A stretch of 64,000 nucleotides of DNA from JANXLS01 sp038227045. GTDB taxonomy: Bacteria; Planctomycetota; SZUA-567; H5-PLA8. The position numbers and the translations under genes are program-made. Shown in pieces: positions 8,630 through 16,068 of the stretch (position 1 is the stretch's first letter; each line of letters starts with the position of its first letter). Below the pieces are notes generated by a model. It had not been told where the DNA came from and did not search any database. It worked only from the letters and a program-made list of their open reading frames with translations. Location of the stretch: positions 8,504 through 72,503 of the forward strand of contig JBBRQD010000017.1 of the NCBI GenBank assembly GCA_038227045.1, read 5' to 3'.

Positions 8630-9655
8630 ATGCCGCTGAAGAAAATCGTCGTCGCCATGCTGTTGACCCTCTCTCTGGCGGTATTGTGCGTCGAAGAGAA
8701 AAAGCCGGCCAAGCCGCCGGAGCCGGCCGTTACCGATCCCGCTCAAGCCGGCCCGGATTTTGCCGTGCAGGGTGAGTACGTTGGCGAATTCAAGGCGCGC
8801 GATGGCACTGCGCAGAAACTCGGCGCGCAAATCGTTGCGACGGGCCATGGCACGTTCAACGCGTATTTCCTCTCCGGCGGTCTGCCGCACGAAGGCTGGG
8901 ACGGTACCACGCGCCTCGAATCGAAAGGCAAGACTGAGAACGAAAAGACCTCCATTGAAGGAGCCATAAGCGCGTCGATTGAAACGGGCGGCGCATTGAA
9001 CGGACAGACCGCGAATGGCGAGAAATTTGAATTGAAGAAAGTCATTCGCACAAGCCCCACGATCGGTTTGAAACCGCCTGAAGGCGCGGTGGTGCTTTTT
9101 GACGGCACCGACACCGGTCTGCTCGACCGCAGTTTTATCGACGACCGCAAGCTGCTCAAATCCCTTGTCCCCGCGGGTGGTCCCGCCGGATATGGCCCGG
9201 CGACGAAGAAGACGTACCGTGATTTCTCCATGCATATCGAGTTCCTGACACCGTTCGTTCCCACGGGAAAAATCGGCGAACGCGGCAACAGCGGCGTGTA
9301 CCTACAGGAGCGTTACGAAATCCAGATTCTCGATTCGTTCGGCAGCCCGGCCGACCCGCACGAATGCGGCGGAATTTACCGGCAGACCGCCGAATCGATC
9401 AACATGACGTTTCCGCCGCTGAGCTGGCAGACATACGAGATCGATTTCCAGGCCGCGCGCTACGATGCCGACGGCAAGAAGACCCAAAACGCCGTGGTGA
9501 GCGTGACACACAACGGCGTCAAGGTTCACGACAAGGCCGAGATCAAAACCAAGACCGGCTCTGGAAAGCCCGAGGGCCCGGAGCCGTTGAGCGTGATGCT
9601 GCAAAGTCACGGATTCCCGGTCTTTTTCCGAAATTGGTGGATTCTGGAGCGCTGA
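8630..9655 (+). CDS. Secreted DUF1080 protein (3-keto-disaccharide hydrolase family)
   Basis: A 341-residue exported protein with a concanavalin-like DUF1080 fold. Residues 1-20 form a signal peptide. Residues of about 40-140 are an extra N-terminal segment containing EYVGEFKARDGTAQKLGAQI. The DUF1080 domain follows from about 150 (GAVVLFDGTDTGLLD) through EFLTPFVPTGKIGERGNSGV and YEIQILDSFG to the C-terminus (LSVMLQSHGFPVFFRNWWIL), which is the typical RNIWI-like end. Members with known activity hydrolyse 3-keto-glycosides; whether this one does is inferred. AAGGAT before the ATG supports the start. A nested palindromic repeat follows immediately. Confidence 0.8.
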   Translation: MPLKKIVVAMLLTLSLAVLCVEEKKPAKPPEPAVTDPAQAGPDFAVQGEYVGEFKARDGTAQKLGAQIVATGHGTFNAYFLSGGLPHEGWDGTTRLESKGKTENEKTSIEGAISASIETGGALNGQTANGEKFELKKVIRTSPTIGLKPPEGAVVLFDGTDTGLLDRSFIDDRKLLKSLVPAGGPAGYGPATKKTYRDFSMHIEFLTPFVPTGKIGERGNSGVYLQERYEIQILDSFGSPADPHECGGIYRQTAESINMTFPPLSWQTYEIDFQAARYDADGKKTQNAVVSVTHNGVKVHDKAEIKTKTGSGKPEGPEPLSVMLQSHGFPVFFRNWWILER

Positions 9656-9665
9656 ATGTAATTAA

Positions 9666-9904
9666 AGAGCCACGCACGTAAGTAAGCGGTTATTGACCCG
9701 CGCATTTCTAAAGCATCATTCTCGCTTGCGGCGGGCGGCGTTGAACGTCGTTGGTCTCGCACGGCGTATCTTCCCAATACGCCTTTGCTCGACCGCCTCG
9801 TTCAACTTGCCCGGCGCGGCGCGATAATGACGCTTTAGAAACGCGCGGGTCAATAAGACTGTGCGCCCGTAAAAGTAAGGCCGCTTACTTACGTGCGCGG
9901 CTCT
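9666..9904. repeat. Family A palindrome, copy 1, interrupted by a family B element
   Basis: The left arm (9666-9689, AGAGCC..GTAAGTAAGCGG) and right arm (9881-9904, CCGCTTACTTACGTGCGCGG then CTCT) pair over 24 positions with one mismatch. In the other four copies the loop is 17-30 bases, but here it holds the complete 165 bp family B element (9691-9855) plus 25 bases. This fills the interval between the DUF1080 gene and clpS. No gene is seen in it. Confidence 0.8.
9691..9855. mobile_element. Family B MITE-like palindromic element, copy 2 (nested)
   Basis: A second complete 165 bp copy with ends TATTGACCC and GGGTCAATA. It differs from copy 1 at only a few positions and has the same central ATACGCC hairpin. 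It is inserted inside the loop of a family A palindrome. The minus strand is open through the element and could encode a basic peptide (KLNEAVEQRRIGKIRRA), but the palindrome alone can explain this. Confidence 0.82.
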
Positions 9905-9958
9905 TTGTCGGGCATTTTTCTGCTGCTTTGCAGGCATTAGTCGTATATTCTAAAGCAC

Positions 9959-10300
9959 ATGGAATTGAGCCCGTTTTCATCCAATTCTCCCGGCAAGCCG
10001 GGTGTCGCCGAACCCGCTGCCACGCCGACCGCGCAGACCACGCCGCGCCTGGCGCCGCGGTATCGTGTGCTGATTCACAATGACGATGTGACGCCGATGG
10101 ATTTTGTGGTCCAAGTACTGACCCGCTTTTTCAAGAAAGAGGCGACGGAAGCCATCGACATTATGCTGGAGGCTCACAGCCGGGACGTCGCGCTCGTTGA
10201 CATAATGGGGCTTGAAGAAGCGGAATTTCGCGTCGATCAAGCCCATTCCCTCGCGCGCGGCGCCAAATACCCCCTGTCGTTTTCGATTGAACCGGAATAA
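9959..10300 (+). CDS. clpS: ATP-dependent Clp protease adaptor ClpS
   Basis: Cytoplasmic adaptor that binds N-degron substrates and delivers them to ClpA or ClpC. It has 113 residues: a disordered Pro/Thr-rich N-terminal tail (to about residue 35), then the ClpS fold beginning YRVLIHNDDVTPMDFVVQVL, with the Asn-Asp-Asp substrate-pocket motif, FKKEATEAIDIMLEAHS, and the C-terminal strand. In many homologues two residues after the conserved His read HEG; here they are SRD, which may tune specificity. The ATG at 9959 has no clear Shine-Dalgarno. No clp ATPase gene is in the window. The tat genes follow after a gap of about 130 bases. Confidence 0.92.
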   Translation: MELSPFSSNSPGKPGVAEPAATPTAQTTPRLAPRYRVLIHNDDVTPMDFVVQVLTRFFKKEATEAIDIMLEAHSRDVALVDIMGLEEAEFRVDQAHSLARGAKYPLSFSIEPE

Positions 10301-10434
10301 CACGATTTGCCCAGCTTTCCTTTTGAATGCCATTTTTTCCGGGGTATACTCAGTAAAAGAGGTTCTCGCTTCGTCTTAGTCTTATTGCGATGAGCCGGGA
10401 ACCGGTCGTTGTTTGGAAAAGGAGATTCGCCGTG

Positions 10435-10662
10435 ATGCCTAATCTTGTTGTTGCAAATTTGGAAAACCCGTGGCTTCTGCTCGGGATCCTGCTGGTCATT
10501 TTTCTATTCTTCGGGCACAAACTGCCGCAGGTTGCGCGCAGCCTGGGTTCGAGTGTCAGCGAATTTAAAAAGGGCGTAAAAGCGGGCGAAACGGAGGCCA
10601 CTCAGGAAGAAGCCGCCGAAAAAGAGAAGGAAAAGGTCGAACACGCCGACGTGAAGAAGTAA
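10435..10662 (+). CDS. tatA: Twin-arginine translocase subunit TatA/TatE family (first of three)
   Basis: Pore-forming component of the Tat export system. One membrane helix (ENPWLLLGILLVIFLFFG) is followed by the Tat hinge HKLPQVARSLGSSVSEFKKG (the FG-x-x-LP-x-ARSLG signature), then a charged, Glu/Lys-rich amphipathic tail. AAAAGGAG (10417-10424) places the start at GTG 10432 or ATG 10435 rather than at the upstream ATG 10390. The product is about 75 residues, typical for TatA. It is followed closely by two more family members. No tatC is in the window. Two DUF1501 proteins with twin-arginine leaders (16069 and 47572) are plausible cargo. Confidence 0.9.
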   Translation: MPNLVVANLENPWLLLGILLVIFLFFGHKLPQVARSLGSSVSEFKKGVKAGETEATQEEAAEKEKEKVEHADVKK

Positions 10663-10685
10663 GCACACATAAGCCGGGGTGCAGC

Positions 10686-10817
10686 GTGTTTGCATTTTTC
10701 AACAACATAAACTCCTCCTCAATGGTTGTGCTGGGGCTGCTGGGTATGTTACTCTTCGGCAAGGATCTTCCGTTCATCACGCGCAAACTCTCGAAGTGGA
10801 TGAACGATTGGCGTTGA
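10686..10817 (+). CDS. 43-codon TatA-like mini-protein (second of three)
   Basis: An open frame from GTG 10686 to TGA 10815-10817 encodes 43 residues: a short N-terminus (VFAFFNNINSSS), a membrane helix (MVVLGLLGMLLFG), the Tat hinge KDLPFITRKLSK, then WMNDWR and a stop. GGGG lies about six bases before the GTG. Residues 2-37 are close to residues 5-40 of the next gene product (FAFLNNINASSMFVLGLLGL), so it is a tandem duplicate that keeps helix and hinge but has lost the amphipathic tail. It could be a functional minimal TatA/TatE or a decaying copy. No frameshift is needed to explain it. Confidence 0.65.
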   Translation: MFAFFNNINSSSMVVLGLLGMLLFGKDLPFITRKLSKWMNDWR

Positions 10818-10860
10818 ACACTTAACTCAGGACTGGGCATTCAGGACTCGGACCTTTTTT

Positions 10861-11385
10861 ATGTCTCCCACGTTTGCCTTCTTAAATAACATCAATGCAT
10901 CCTCGATGTTTGTGCTGGGGCTGCTGGGGCTGTTGCTGTTCGGCAAAGACCTCCCGCTCATTGCGCGCAAACTAGCGAAGGAATATTTTCGCTACAAGAA
11001 AATGATCAACGACGCAACGTCGGACATCCAGCGCGAGATGGAATCCGCCGCCAACCACCTCGAAGAAGAAAAACGCCGCTTCGAATCCGATGTCAATTCG
11101 ACCGTCCCCTCGCTCGACCACGTGGTCAATTCAGACTCAACACCAAAGCAAATAGAGTCGAGCAACGGCAGTTCGTATGGCGACATTCCAGCCGATCCGC
11201 CGCCGTATTCCAACGCCACCCCGCAAAAACCATCCGCCGATCCGCTCTCGCTCGACGTCCCGGCGCCCTCGTCGCTCTCGCATCGAGCCACCGACCCTGC
11301 CAAATCGCCGGCCGCTCAAGTCGCCGCGCTCGATACGTTCCAAAAAGGCGTGCCGCCACCGACCAAAATTCCGCCCCCAATCTGA
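10861..11385 (+). CDS. TatA/TatB-family protein with long tail (third of three)
   Basis: A Tat translocase component of 174 residues. The N-terminal helix and hinge are clear (FVLGLLGLLLFGKDLPLIAR), then a long amphipathic and coiled-coil stretch (KKMINDATSDIQREMESAAN, EEEKRRFESDV) and a Pro/Ser-rich C-terminal half. The length and helical tail resemble TatB more than TatA, so a role in signal-peptide reception with TatC is possible. The hinge here has FGKDLP, as in TatA proteins, so TatA versus TatB stays open. It is the last gene of the tandem tat set. Confidence 0.8.
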   Translation: MSPTFAFLNNINASSMFVLGLLGLLLFGKDLPLIARKLAKEYFRYKKMINDATSDIQREMESAANHLEEEKRRFESDVNSTVPSLDHVVNSDSTPKQIESSNGSSYGDIPADPPPYSNATPQKPSADPLSLDVPAPSSLSHRATDPAKSPAAQVAALDTFQKGVPPPTKIPPPI

Positions 11386-11391
11386 ATGCTG

Positions 11392-11521
11392 CTGTTTATT
11401 CAGCCGTTAGACTTAATCGCGGATGAACGCAAATTAACGCTGATTACCGCAGATGGTTTTTGAGCATTTATTTGTGGTAATCCGCGTTCATCCGCGATTG
11501 ATTTTGCGTCGGAATAAACAG
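11392..11521. repeat. Family C palindromic repeat, copy 1
   Basis: Nested inverted repeats: outer arms CTGTTTATTC (11392-11401) and GAATAAACAG (11512-11521); inner arms AATCGCGGATGAACGC (from 11415) and GCGTTCATCCGCGATT (to 11499). The left inner arm carries an 11-base interruption. A related element is at 40001-40110. It lies between the tat genes and the helicase gene. Function unknown. Confidence 0.65.
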
Positions 11522-11580
11522 TTTGCCTTTCGCTATGCGCTCGCCCGCCGACCGTTTATACTCAGTCATATCGATCGGCC

Positions 11581-11609
11581 CTGAAACGTGATACTTGGAA
11601 CCTGAAACT
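11581..11609 (+). repeat. CCTGAAAC / TTGGAACC word repeat
   Basis: A run of CTGAAAC, ACTTGGAA, CCTGAAACT just before the helicase start. The reverse complement of the same pattern lies at 23870-23896, just before the yeaH start. It sits where a ribosome-binding site would be. Function unknown. Confidence 0.45.
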
Positions 11610-11612
11610 CGG

Positions 11613-14048
11613 ATGTCCCTCGACAAAATCTTTGCAAATTTGAACCCGCCGCAGCGCGAGGCCGTCGAGACGATCGAAGGACCGCTGCTGATTCTGGCGG
11701 GCGCCGGTTCGGGCAAGACGCGCGTCGTCACCCGCCGCATCGCCAACATCATGGCGTGCGGTGCGAGGCCGTGGGAAGTGCTGGCGATCACGTTCACCAA
11801 CAAAGCCGCTGGCGAAATGAAACGGCGTGTCGAGGAGCTTGTCGGCGTGACCGGCGCATGGGTTTCGACGTTCCACAGCTTCTGCGCGCGCATCCTGCGC
11901 CGCGAAGCCGAAGCGCTGGGGTATTCGCGCGATTTTACGATTTACGACGACGAAGATTCGATGGGTATCATCAAAAATGTGCTCAAAGAAATGGGCGTGG
12001 ACAAGGAAGACAAACGCCTCGGCGCGCGCGCGGTGCGCCAGGAAATTTCGGGATTCAAGAACAAAGTCATTTCCCCGGACGAGGTGCCCGACGGCATGTT
12101 TCACGACCGCCTCATCAAGCAGGCGTATGTCGGCTATGAAAAAGAACTGCGCAAGAATCTCGCGTTCGATTTCGACGACTTGCTGATCCAGACCGTGCAG
12201 CTTTTCCGCAGCCGTCCGGAGATTCTGGAGCGCTATCAGGATCGCTTCCGCTACATTCTCGTCGACGAATACCAGGACACCAACGCCTGCCAGTATCACC
12301 TGGTCAAAGCGCTCGGCTCGAAGCACCGCAACGTCTGCGCGACAGGCGATCCGGACCAATCGATCTACGGTTGGCGCGGCGCGGACGTGCGCAACATTCT
12401 CTCGTTCGAAAAAGATTTTCCCGAAGCGAAGATCGTCAAGCTCGAACAGAATTACCGCTCGACGAAGATCATTTTGAAAGCCGCCGATTCGGTCATCGAA
12501 CACAACGAAGAACGCAAGCCGAAATCGCTCTGGACCGAAAATGACGACGGCGAACCGATCACGCTTTTGCAAACCTCCGACGAACAGATGGAGTCGTACC
12601 AGGTCGCGCGGCGCATCGCCGATCACGTTCGCGGCGGCCGGACTTACAACGACATCGCGGTCTTTTACCGCACGAACGCGCAGTCGCGCGCGGTTGAAAC
12701 GGCGCTGATCCAGTCGAGCATTCCCTATCAATTGATCGGCGGGACGGCGTTTTACGAACGGCGCGAAATCAAGGACGCGCTCGCGTATCTGCGTCTGATC
12801 GTCAATCCCAAAGACGACGCGGCGTTTCGACGCATCGTCAACGTGCCGCGGCGCGCGCTGGGCGAGGCGGCGATCGAGTTGATTGAAATCGAAGCAAACC
12901 GCACCGGCAAGTCTCTGTTGGAGACGCTGGATGGCCCCGACGCGGAGCAATTCTTCGGCAACTTCAAAGGCAAAGCGCGGCAGGGTCTGATTCAGTTCGC
13001 GCGCCTGATGGACGTGCTGCGCGCACTGCCGCAATATCCCGTCGCGGACGTGCTGCGCGGGCTGCTGGAGGACAGCGGCCTGCGCCAGTCGCTGGAGGAC
13101 GCGGGCGAAAAAGAACGCGTTGACAATCTCAACGAACTGGTCAACGCCGCAGCCGAATTCGACCGCGAAAACGACCCGGCAACAGTCGTCGTTCCCGAAG
13201 GGCCGCCGCCCGAACCCGGTGCGTTCGATGGTGCCGAAGAACTCGCGCAGCGCAACGCGTCGCTGGCCGGCTTTCTCGAAAACAGCGCCCTGCTCGCGCC
13301 GACGGACAACTTCAATCCCGACGCGGACCGCGTGACGCTGATGACGCTCCACATGGCGAAGGGGCTTGAGTTTCCGATCGTGTTTCTGACCGGCCTCGAA
13401 GAAGGCTTGATGCCGATGCTGCGCAATCAAACGTTTGGCGAAGAGGACAAAAAATCGCTCGAAGAAGAACGCCGCCTGATGTACGTCGGCATCACGCGTG
13501 CGATGGAAAAGCTGTACCTGACGCTGACTCGTTACCGTATGAAATACGGCAAAACCGACAACGCCATTCCGTCGCGTTTCCTCGAAGAAATTCCGGAGAT
13601 GTTGCTGGAAAGTGGCGCGGGCGTCCCGCCCACGCAAAAATTTGCCGTGCCATTCGATTGGGACGAAGACAGCGGCGACGAAGCCCCCACATTTCTCAAG
13701 AAACGCAAAGCCCCCGATCCGTTCGTGGATTTCGAGCGCGAAGTCGCGGGCGATCTGGACGAAGCGCCAGCCGCATTTCACTCAATTCTTCCCACAGTGA
13801 AATCTTCGCGCCGCGTCGATCCGGCAGTGAAACACATTATCGACAAAATCTTCGCGGACGACATCGTTCAAGACGACCCCAACGCGTTTGAAATTGGAGA
13901 CCGCGTGCGGCACGAGATGTTCGGCGAAGGCGTCGTGGACGCCGTGACCGGTAGCGGGTTGAATACAAAGCTGCGCATTAATTTCCGCAAGAGCGGGATG
14001 AAATTGCTGCTTCTGAGCATGGCGGCGAGCAAGCTGGGCAAGATGTAA
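11613..14048 (+). CDS. pcrA: ATP-dependent DNA helicase, UvrD/PcrA/Rep family
   Basis: Superfamily 1A 3'-5' DNA helicase of repair and replication restart, 811 residues, close to PcrA/UvrD length. Domain order: LNPPQREAVETIEGPLLILA (Q-motif, residue 10 on), GAGSGKTR (Walker A), TFTNKAAGEMKRRV (motif Ia), ILVDEYQDTN near 217 (Walker B), TGDPDQSIYGWRGA (motif III), QNYRS (motif IV), LMTLHMAKGLEFPIVFLTGL (motif V) and EERRLMYVGITRAMEKLYLT (motif VI). The C-terminal tail GDRVRHEMFGEGVVDAVTGS is the PcrA-type domain that binds RNA polymerase in Bacillus. The start is the ATG at 11613; no strong ribosome site is present. queG follows 16 bases downstream. Confidence 0.95.
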   Translation: MSLDKIFANLNPPQREAVETIEGPLLILAGAGSGKTRVVTRRIANIMACGARPWEVLAITFTNKAAGEMKRRVEELVGVTGAWVSTFHSFCARILRREAEALGYSRDFTIYDDEDSMGIIKNVLKEMGVDKEDKRLGARAVRQEISGFKNKVISPDEVPDGMFHDRLIKQAYVGYEKELRKNLAFDFDDLLIQTVQLFRSRPEILERYQDRFRYILVDEYQDTNACQYHLVKALGSKHRNVCATGDPDQSIYGWRGADVRNILSFEKDFPEAKIVKLEQNYRSTKIILKAADSVIEHNEERKPKSLWTENDDGEPITLLQTSDEQMESYQVARRIADHVRGGRTYNDIAVFYRTNAQSRAVETALIQSSIPYQLIGGTAFYERREIKDALAYLRLIVNPKDDAAFRRIVNVPRRALGEAAIELIEIEANRTGKSLLETLDGPDAEQFFGNFKGKARQGLIQFARLMDVLRALPQYPVADVLRGLLEDSGLRQSLEDAGEKERVDNLNELVNAAAEFDRENDPATVVVPEGPPPEPGAFDGAEELAQRNASLAGFLENSALLAPTDNFNPDADRVTLMTLHMAKGLEFPIVFLTGLEEGLMPMLRNQTFGEEDKKSLEEERRLMYVGITRAMEKLYLTLTRYRMKYGKTDNAIPSRFLEEIPEMLLESGAGVPPTQKFAVPFDWDEDSGDEAPTFLKKRKAPDPFVDFEREVAGDLDEAPAAFHSILPTVKSSRRVDPAVKHIIDKIFADDIVQDDPNAFEIGDRVRHEMFGEGVVDAVTGSGLNTKLRINFRKSGMKLLLLSMAASKLGKM

Positions 14049-14064
14049 TCGTAGACCATTCATT

Positions 14065-15162
14065 ATGGCAGAGCATCCAAAAATTCTTTCGCCTTCCGAA
14101 ATGAACGCGGCGGCGAAAGTGCTGGCCTCCAAACATGGCTTTGTGCTCAGCGGGATTGCGCTCGTCCCGGAAGACGGAGCCGCGCCGCGTGCGGAGTCGT
14201 TGCTTCAATGGATTTCGAACGGCTCGCATGGGCCGCTGATTTATATGACGGAGACCGCCGGCCGGCGTGGCAATATCCGCACGCGATTTTCCTGGGCGCG
14301 TTCGGTGTTGTGTCTGGCGGCGTTTTACGACGGTAAAAAATCCGGCCAGGTCGGGCGGGATCTTTCCGCGCATGTTGCGCGGTACGCGCGCGGACGGGAC
14401 TACCATCGCGTCTTCGAAAAGCGCTTGAAGAAACTGTCGCGCGAACTGATCGAATCGGGAATGTGCTCGCGCGCTCATTACTACACGGATACCGGGCCGG
14501 TTCTGGAACGCGCGTGGGCGGAGGCTGCCGGCCTCGGTTGGGCCGGCAAGAATACCTGCCTGATTCACCCGCGCAAAGGTTCCTACACGCTGCTGGCCGA
14601 AATGATTCTGGATTGCACACCGGCACCGGATGCGCCGATGGCGTTCCACTGCGGCACATGCACTCGCTGCCTGGATGCCTGCCCGACGCAGGCGTTCAGC
14701 GCGCCCTTCGTGTTGGACGCGTCGAAATGTCTCGTCACCTACAACATCGAATTGAACGGAAACACGCCGCGCGATCTGTGGGAGCAGCAGGGAAAATGGG
14801 CCGCCGGCTGCGATATATGCCAGGAGGTCTGCCCATTCAATGCCCCTGCGCGAATCGCCGCGCCGGACCCGGAACTGGCGGAGCCGCTGCCCTGGCAATC
14901 GATGAGCCTCAAGGATTGCATTATCATGGATCGCATCGAATTCGATAGCCGCTTCGTCTCCAGCACGCTGCGGCGAACGGGTGTCAGGGGCCTGCGTTTG
15001 GGGGCGATCACGGCGGCCGGAAACTGCGGCGCGACCGAATGCATCAAAGCACTGAACGCTTGTCTCGGCGACGCGGACGCGGCGATCCGTGAGCGGGCCG
15101 CGTGGGCGCTGGCGAAATTGGGCGTGCCGCCGCAGTTGGAAGCATTCAATTTACAGCAGTAG
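14065..15162 (+). CDS. queG: Epoxyqueuosine reductase QueG
   Basis: Last enzyme of queuosine synthesis: a cobalamin- and [4Fe-4S]-dependent reductase that converts epoxyqueuosine in tRNA to queuosine. The 365 residues match the family. Visible: RARGRDYHRVFEKRLKKL, the signature RAHYYTDTGPVLERAWAEAA, GLGWAGKNTCLI, and two ferredoxin-like cysteine sets (CGTCTRCLDACPTQAF near 195 and CDICQEVCPFN near 250). A HEAT-like C-terminal helical repeat (AAGNCGATECIKALNACLGD) closes the protein. A queD-like gene for an earlier step lies at 48959, not linked. It is probably co-transcribed with the helicase, given the 16-base gap. Confidence 0.95.
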   Translation: MAEHPKILSPSEMNAAAKVLASKHGFVLSGIALVPEDGAAPRAESLLQWISNGSHGPLIYMTETAGRRGNIRTRFSWARSVLCLAAFYDGKKSGQVGRDLSAHVARYARGRDYHRVFEKRLKKLSRELIESGMCSRAHYYTDTGPVLERAWAEAAGLGWAGKNTCLIHPRKGSYTLLAEMILDCTPAPDAPMAFHCGTCTRCLDACPTQAFSAPFVLDASKCLVTYNIELNGNTPRDLWEQQGKWAAGCDICQEVCPFNAPARIAAPDPELAEPLPWQSMSLKDCIIMDRIEFDSRFVSSTLRRTGVRGLRLGAITAAGNCGATECIKALNACLGDADAAIRERAAWALAKLGVPPQLEAFNLQQ

Positions 15163-15246
15163 CGTTTCCATCGCACGCGTCTTATTATTATGTAGCGCGC
15201 GCGATCCTCTTTCTGATATAAAGCGGACGTTCGGAATGGAGTGCGT

Positions 15247-16056
15247 ATGAGAAAGCGTCCCGATCCCCCTTCCATATCTAATCTCGCGCTGGGCGGTGTT
15301 GCAGCCTTGTTTGTCGTGACACTCGGCGTTTTGGGCGGATTGTATTATAGTCTGCGCGCGGGCCGAGCCGCGGCGCTGGCTAAATCGGCACCATCGGCGC
15401 AGCTCGCTTCTGTTGAAAATTCCGCGCTGAAAACACCCATTGAAAATAGTCCGCCAACTGTTCAAGTCGAAAACGACGCGCCGGTGATTCGAGTTGCGCT
15501 GAAATCCGGCGACGCGACGCCGATCGTGGAACCTCAACAAAAACTCGTCGCACAAACAGCCGCCGCACCCGAGCGAGAATCTGTAAAAACAGAAGAGCTT
15601 GCGAATTCCGCGACGCCGTTGCCCGCCGTCGCGAAGGAAAGCAGCAACGAGTTGGTGCCGGACGTAACCGGCCTCAGTTACACCGCGAAAAAAGCGCTCT
15701 CCAACGGCGGAGACGCGTCGAGCATGGTCAAGCCCGGCGACAACCGGCCCGGCAAGAAACCCGACGCGAAAAAGCCGATTCCCGCCGTTCCGGTTGTGCC
15801 GCCCAAAACGCCAGTCAAGCCCGAACCCCCGAAGGCAGCTCAGCCCAAAACCGAACCCGCGAAACCGCCCGGTCTTCCGGCGATCGATCCGTTGAAGATC
15901 GACATTTCGAAGGCTCCAGTGTATGTACTCAACGATGGCCGCCGCATCCGCGCGCTTGCCGTGCGCGAAAACGGAACCAACATTACGGTCAAAAACGAAG
16001 TGGGAATGGACATCACCTTTAAGAAGAGCGATGTGAAAGAAATTGTGCGCGGCTGA
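15247..16056 (+). CDS. Single-pass membrane protein with Pro/Lys/Ala-rich linker, unknown function
   Basis: About 269 residues with no family I can name. A short cytoplasmic N-terminus is followed by one helix (LALGGVAALFVVTLGVLGGL, about residues 14-35). A long low-complexity segment comes next (KKPIPAVPVVPPKTPVKPEP and similar, about 45-215). The compact C-terminal domain contains VYVLNDGRRIRALAVRENGT and ends DVKEIVRG. It resembles a cell-wall-spanning linker carrying a small periplasmic beta domain. GGAG six bases upstream favours ATG 15247 over the GTG at 15241. The DUF1501 gene starts 12 bases after its stop, so co-transcription is likely. Confidence 0.65.
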   Translation: MRKRPDPPSISNLALGGVAALFVVTLGVLGGLYYSLRAGRAAALAKSAPSAQLASVENSALKTPIENSPPTVQVENDAPVIRVALKSGDATPIVEPQQKLVAQTAAAPERESVKTEELANSATPLPAVAKESSNELVPDVTGLSYTAKKALSNGGDASSMVKPGDNRPGKKPDAKKPIPAVPVVPPKTPVKPEPPKAAQPKTEPAKPPGLPAIDPLKIDISKAPVYVLNDGRRIRALAVRENGTNITVKNEVGMDITFKKSDVKEIVRG

Positions 16057-16068
16057 ATACATTGATTA

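Noticed and set aside
9716..9937. Small basic protein encoded across family B and A repeats
   Set aside because: The open frame is explained by the palindromic repeats; it also appears in other copies but has no ribosome site or independent conservation that I can see.
11562..13781. Long minus-strand frame (over 700 codons) opposite the helicase gene
   Set aside because: It is antisense to a clear PcrA/UvrD gene and its translation is low-complexity His/Arg/Phe-rich, typical of shadows in GC-rich DNA.
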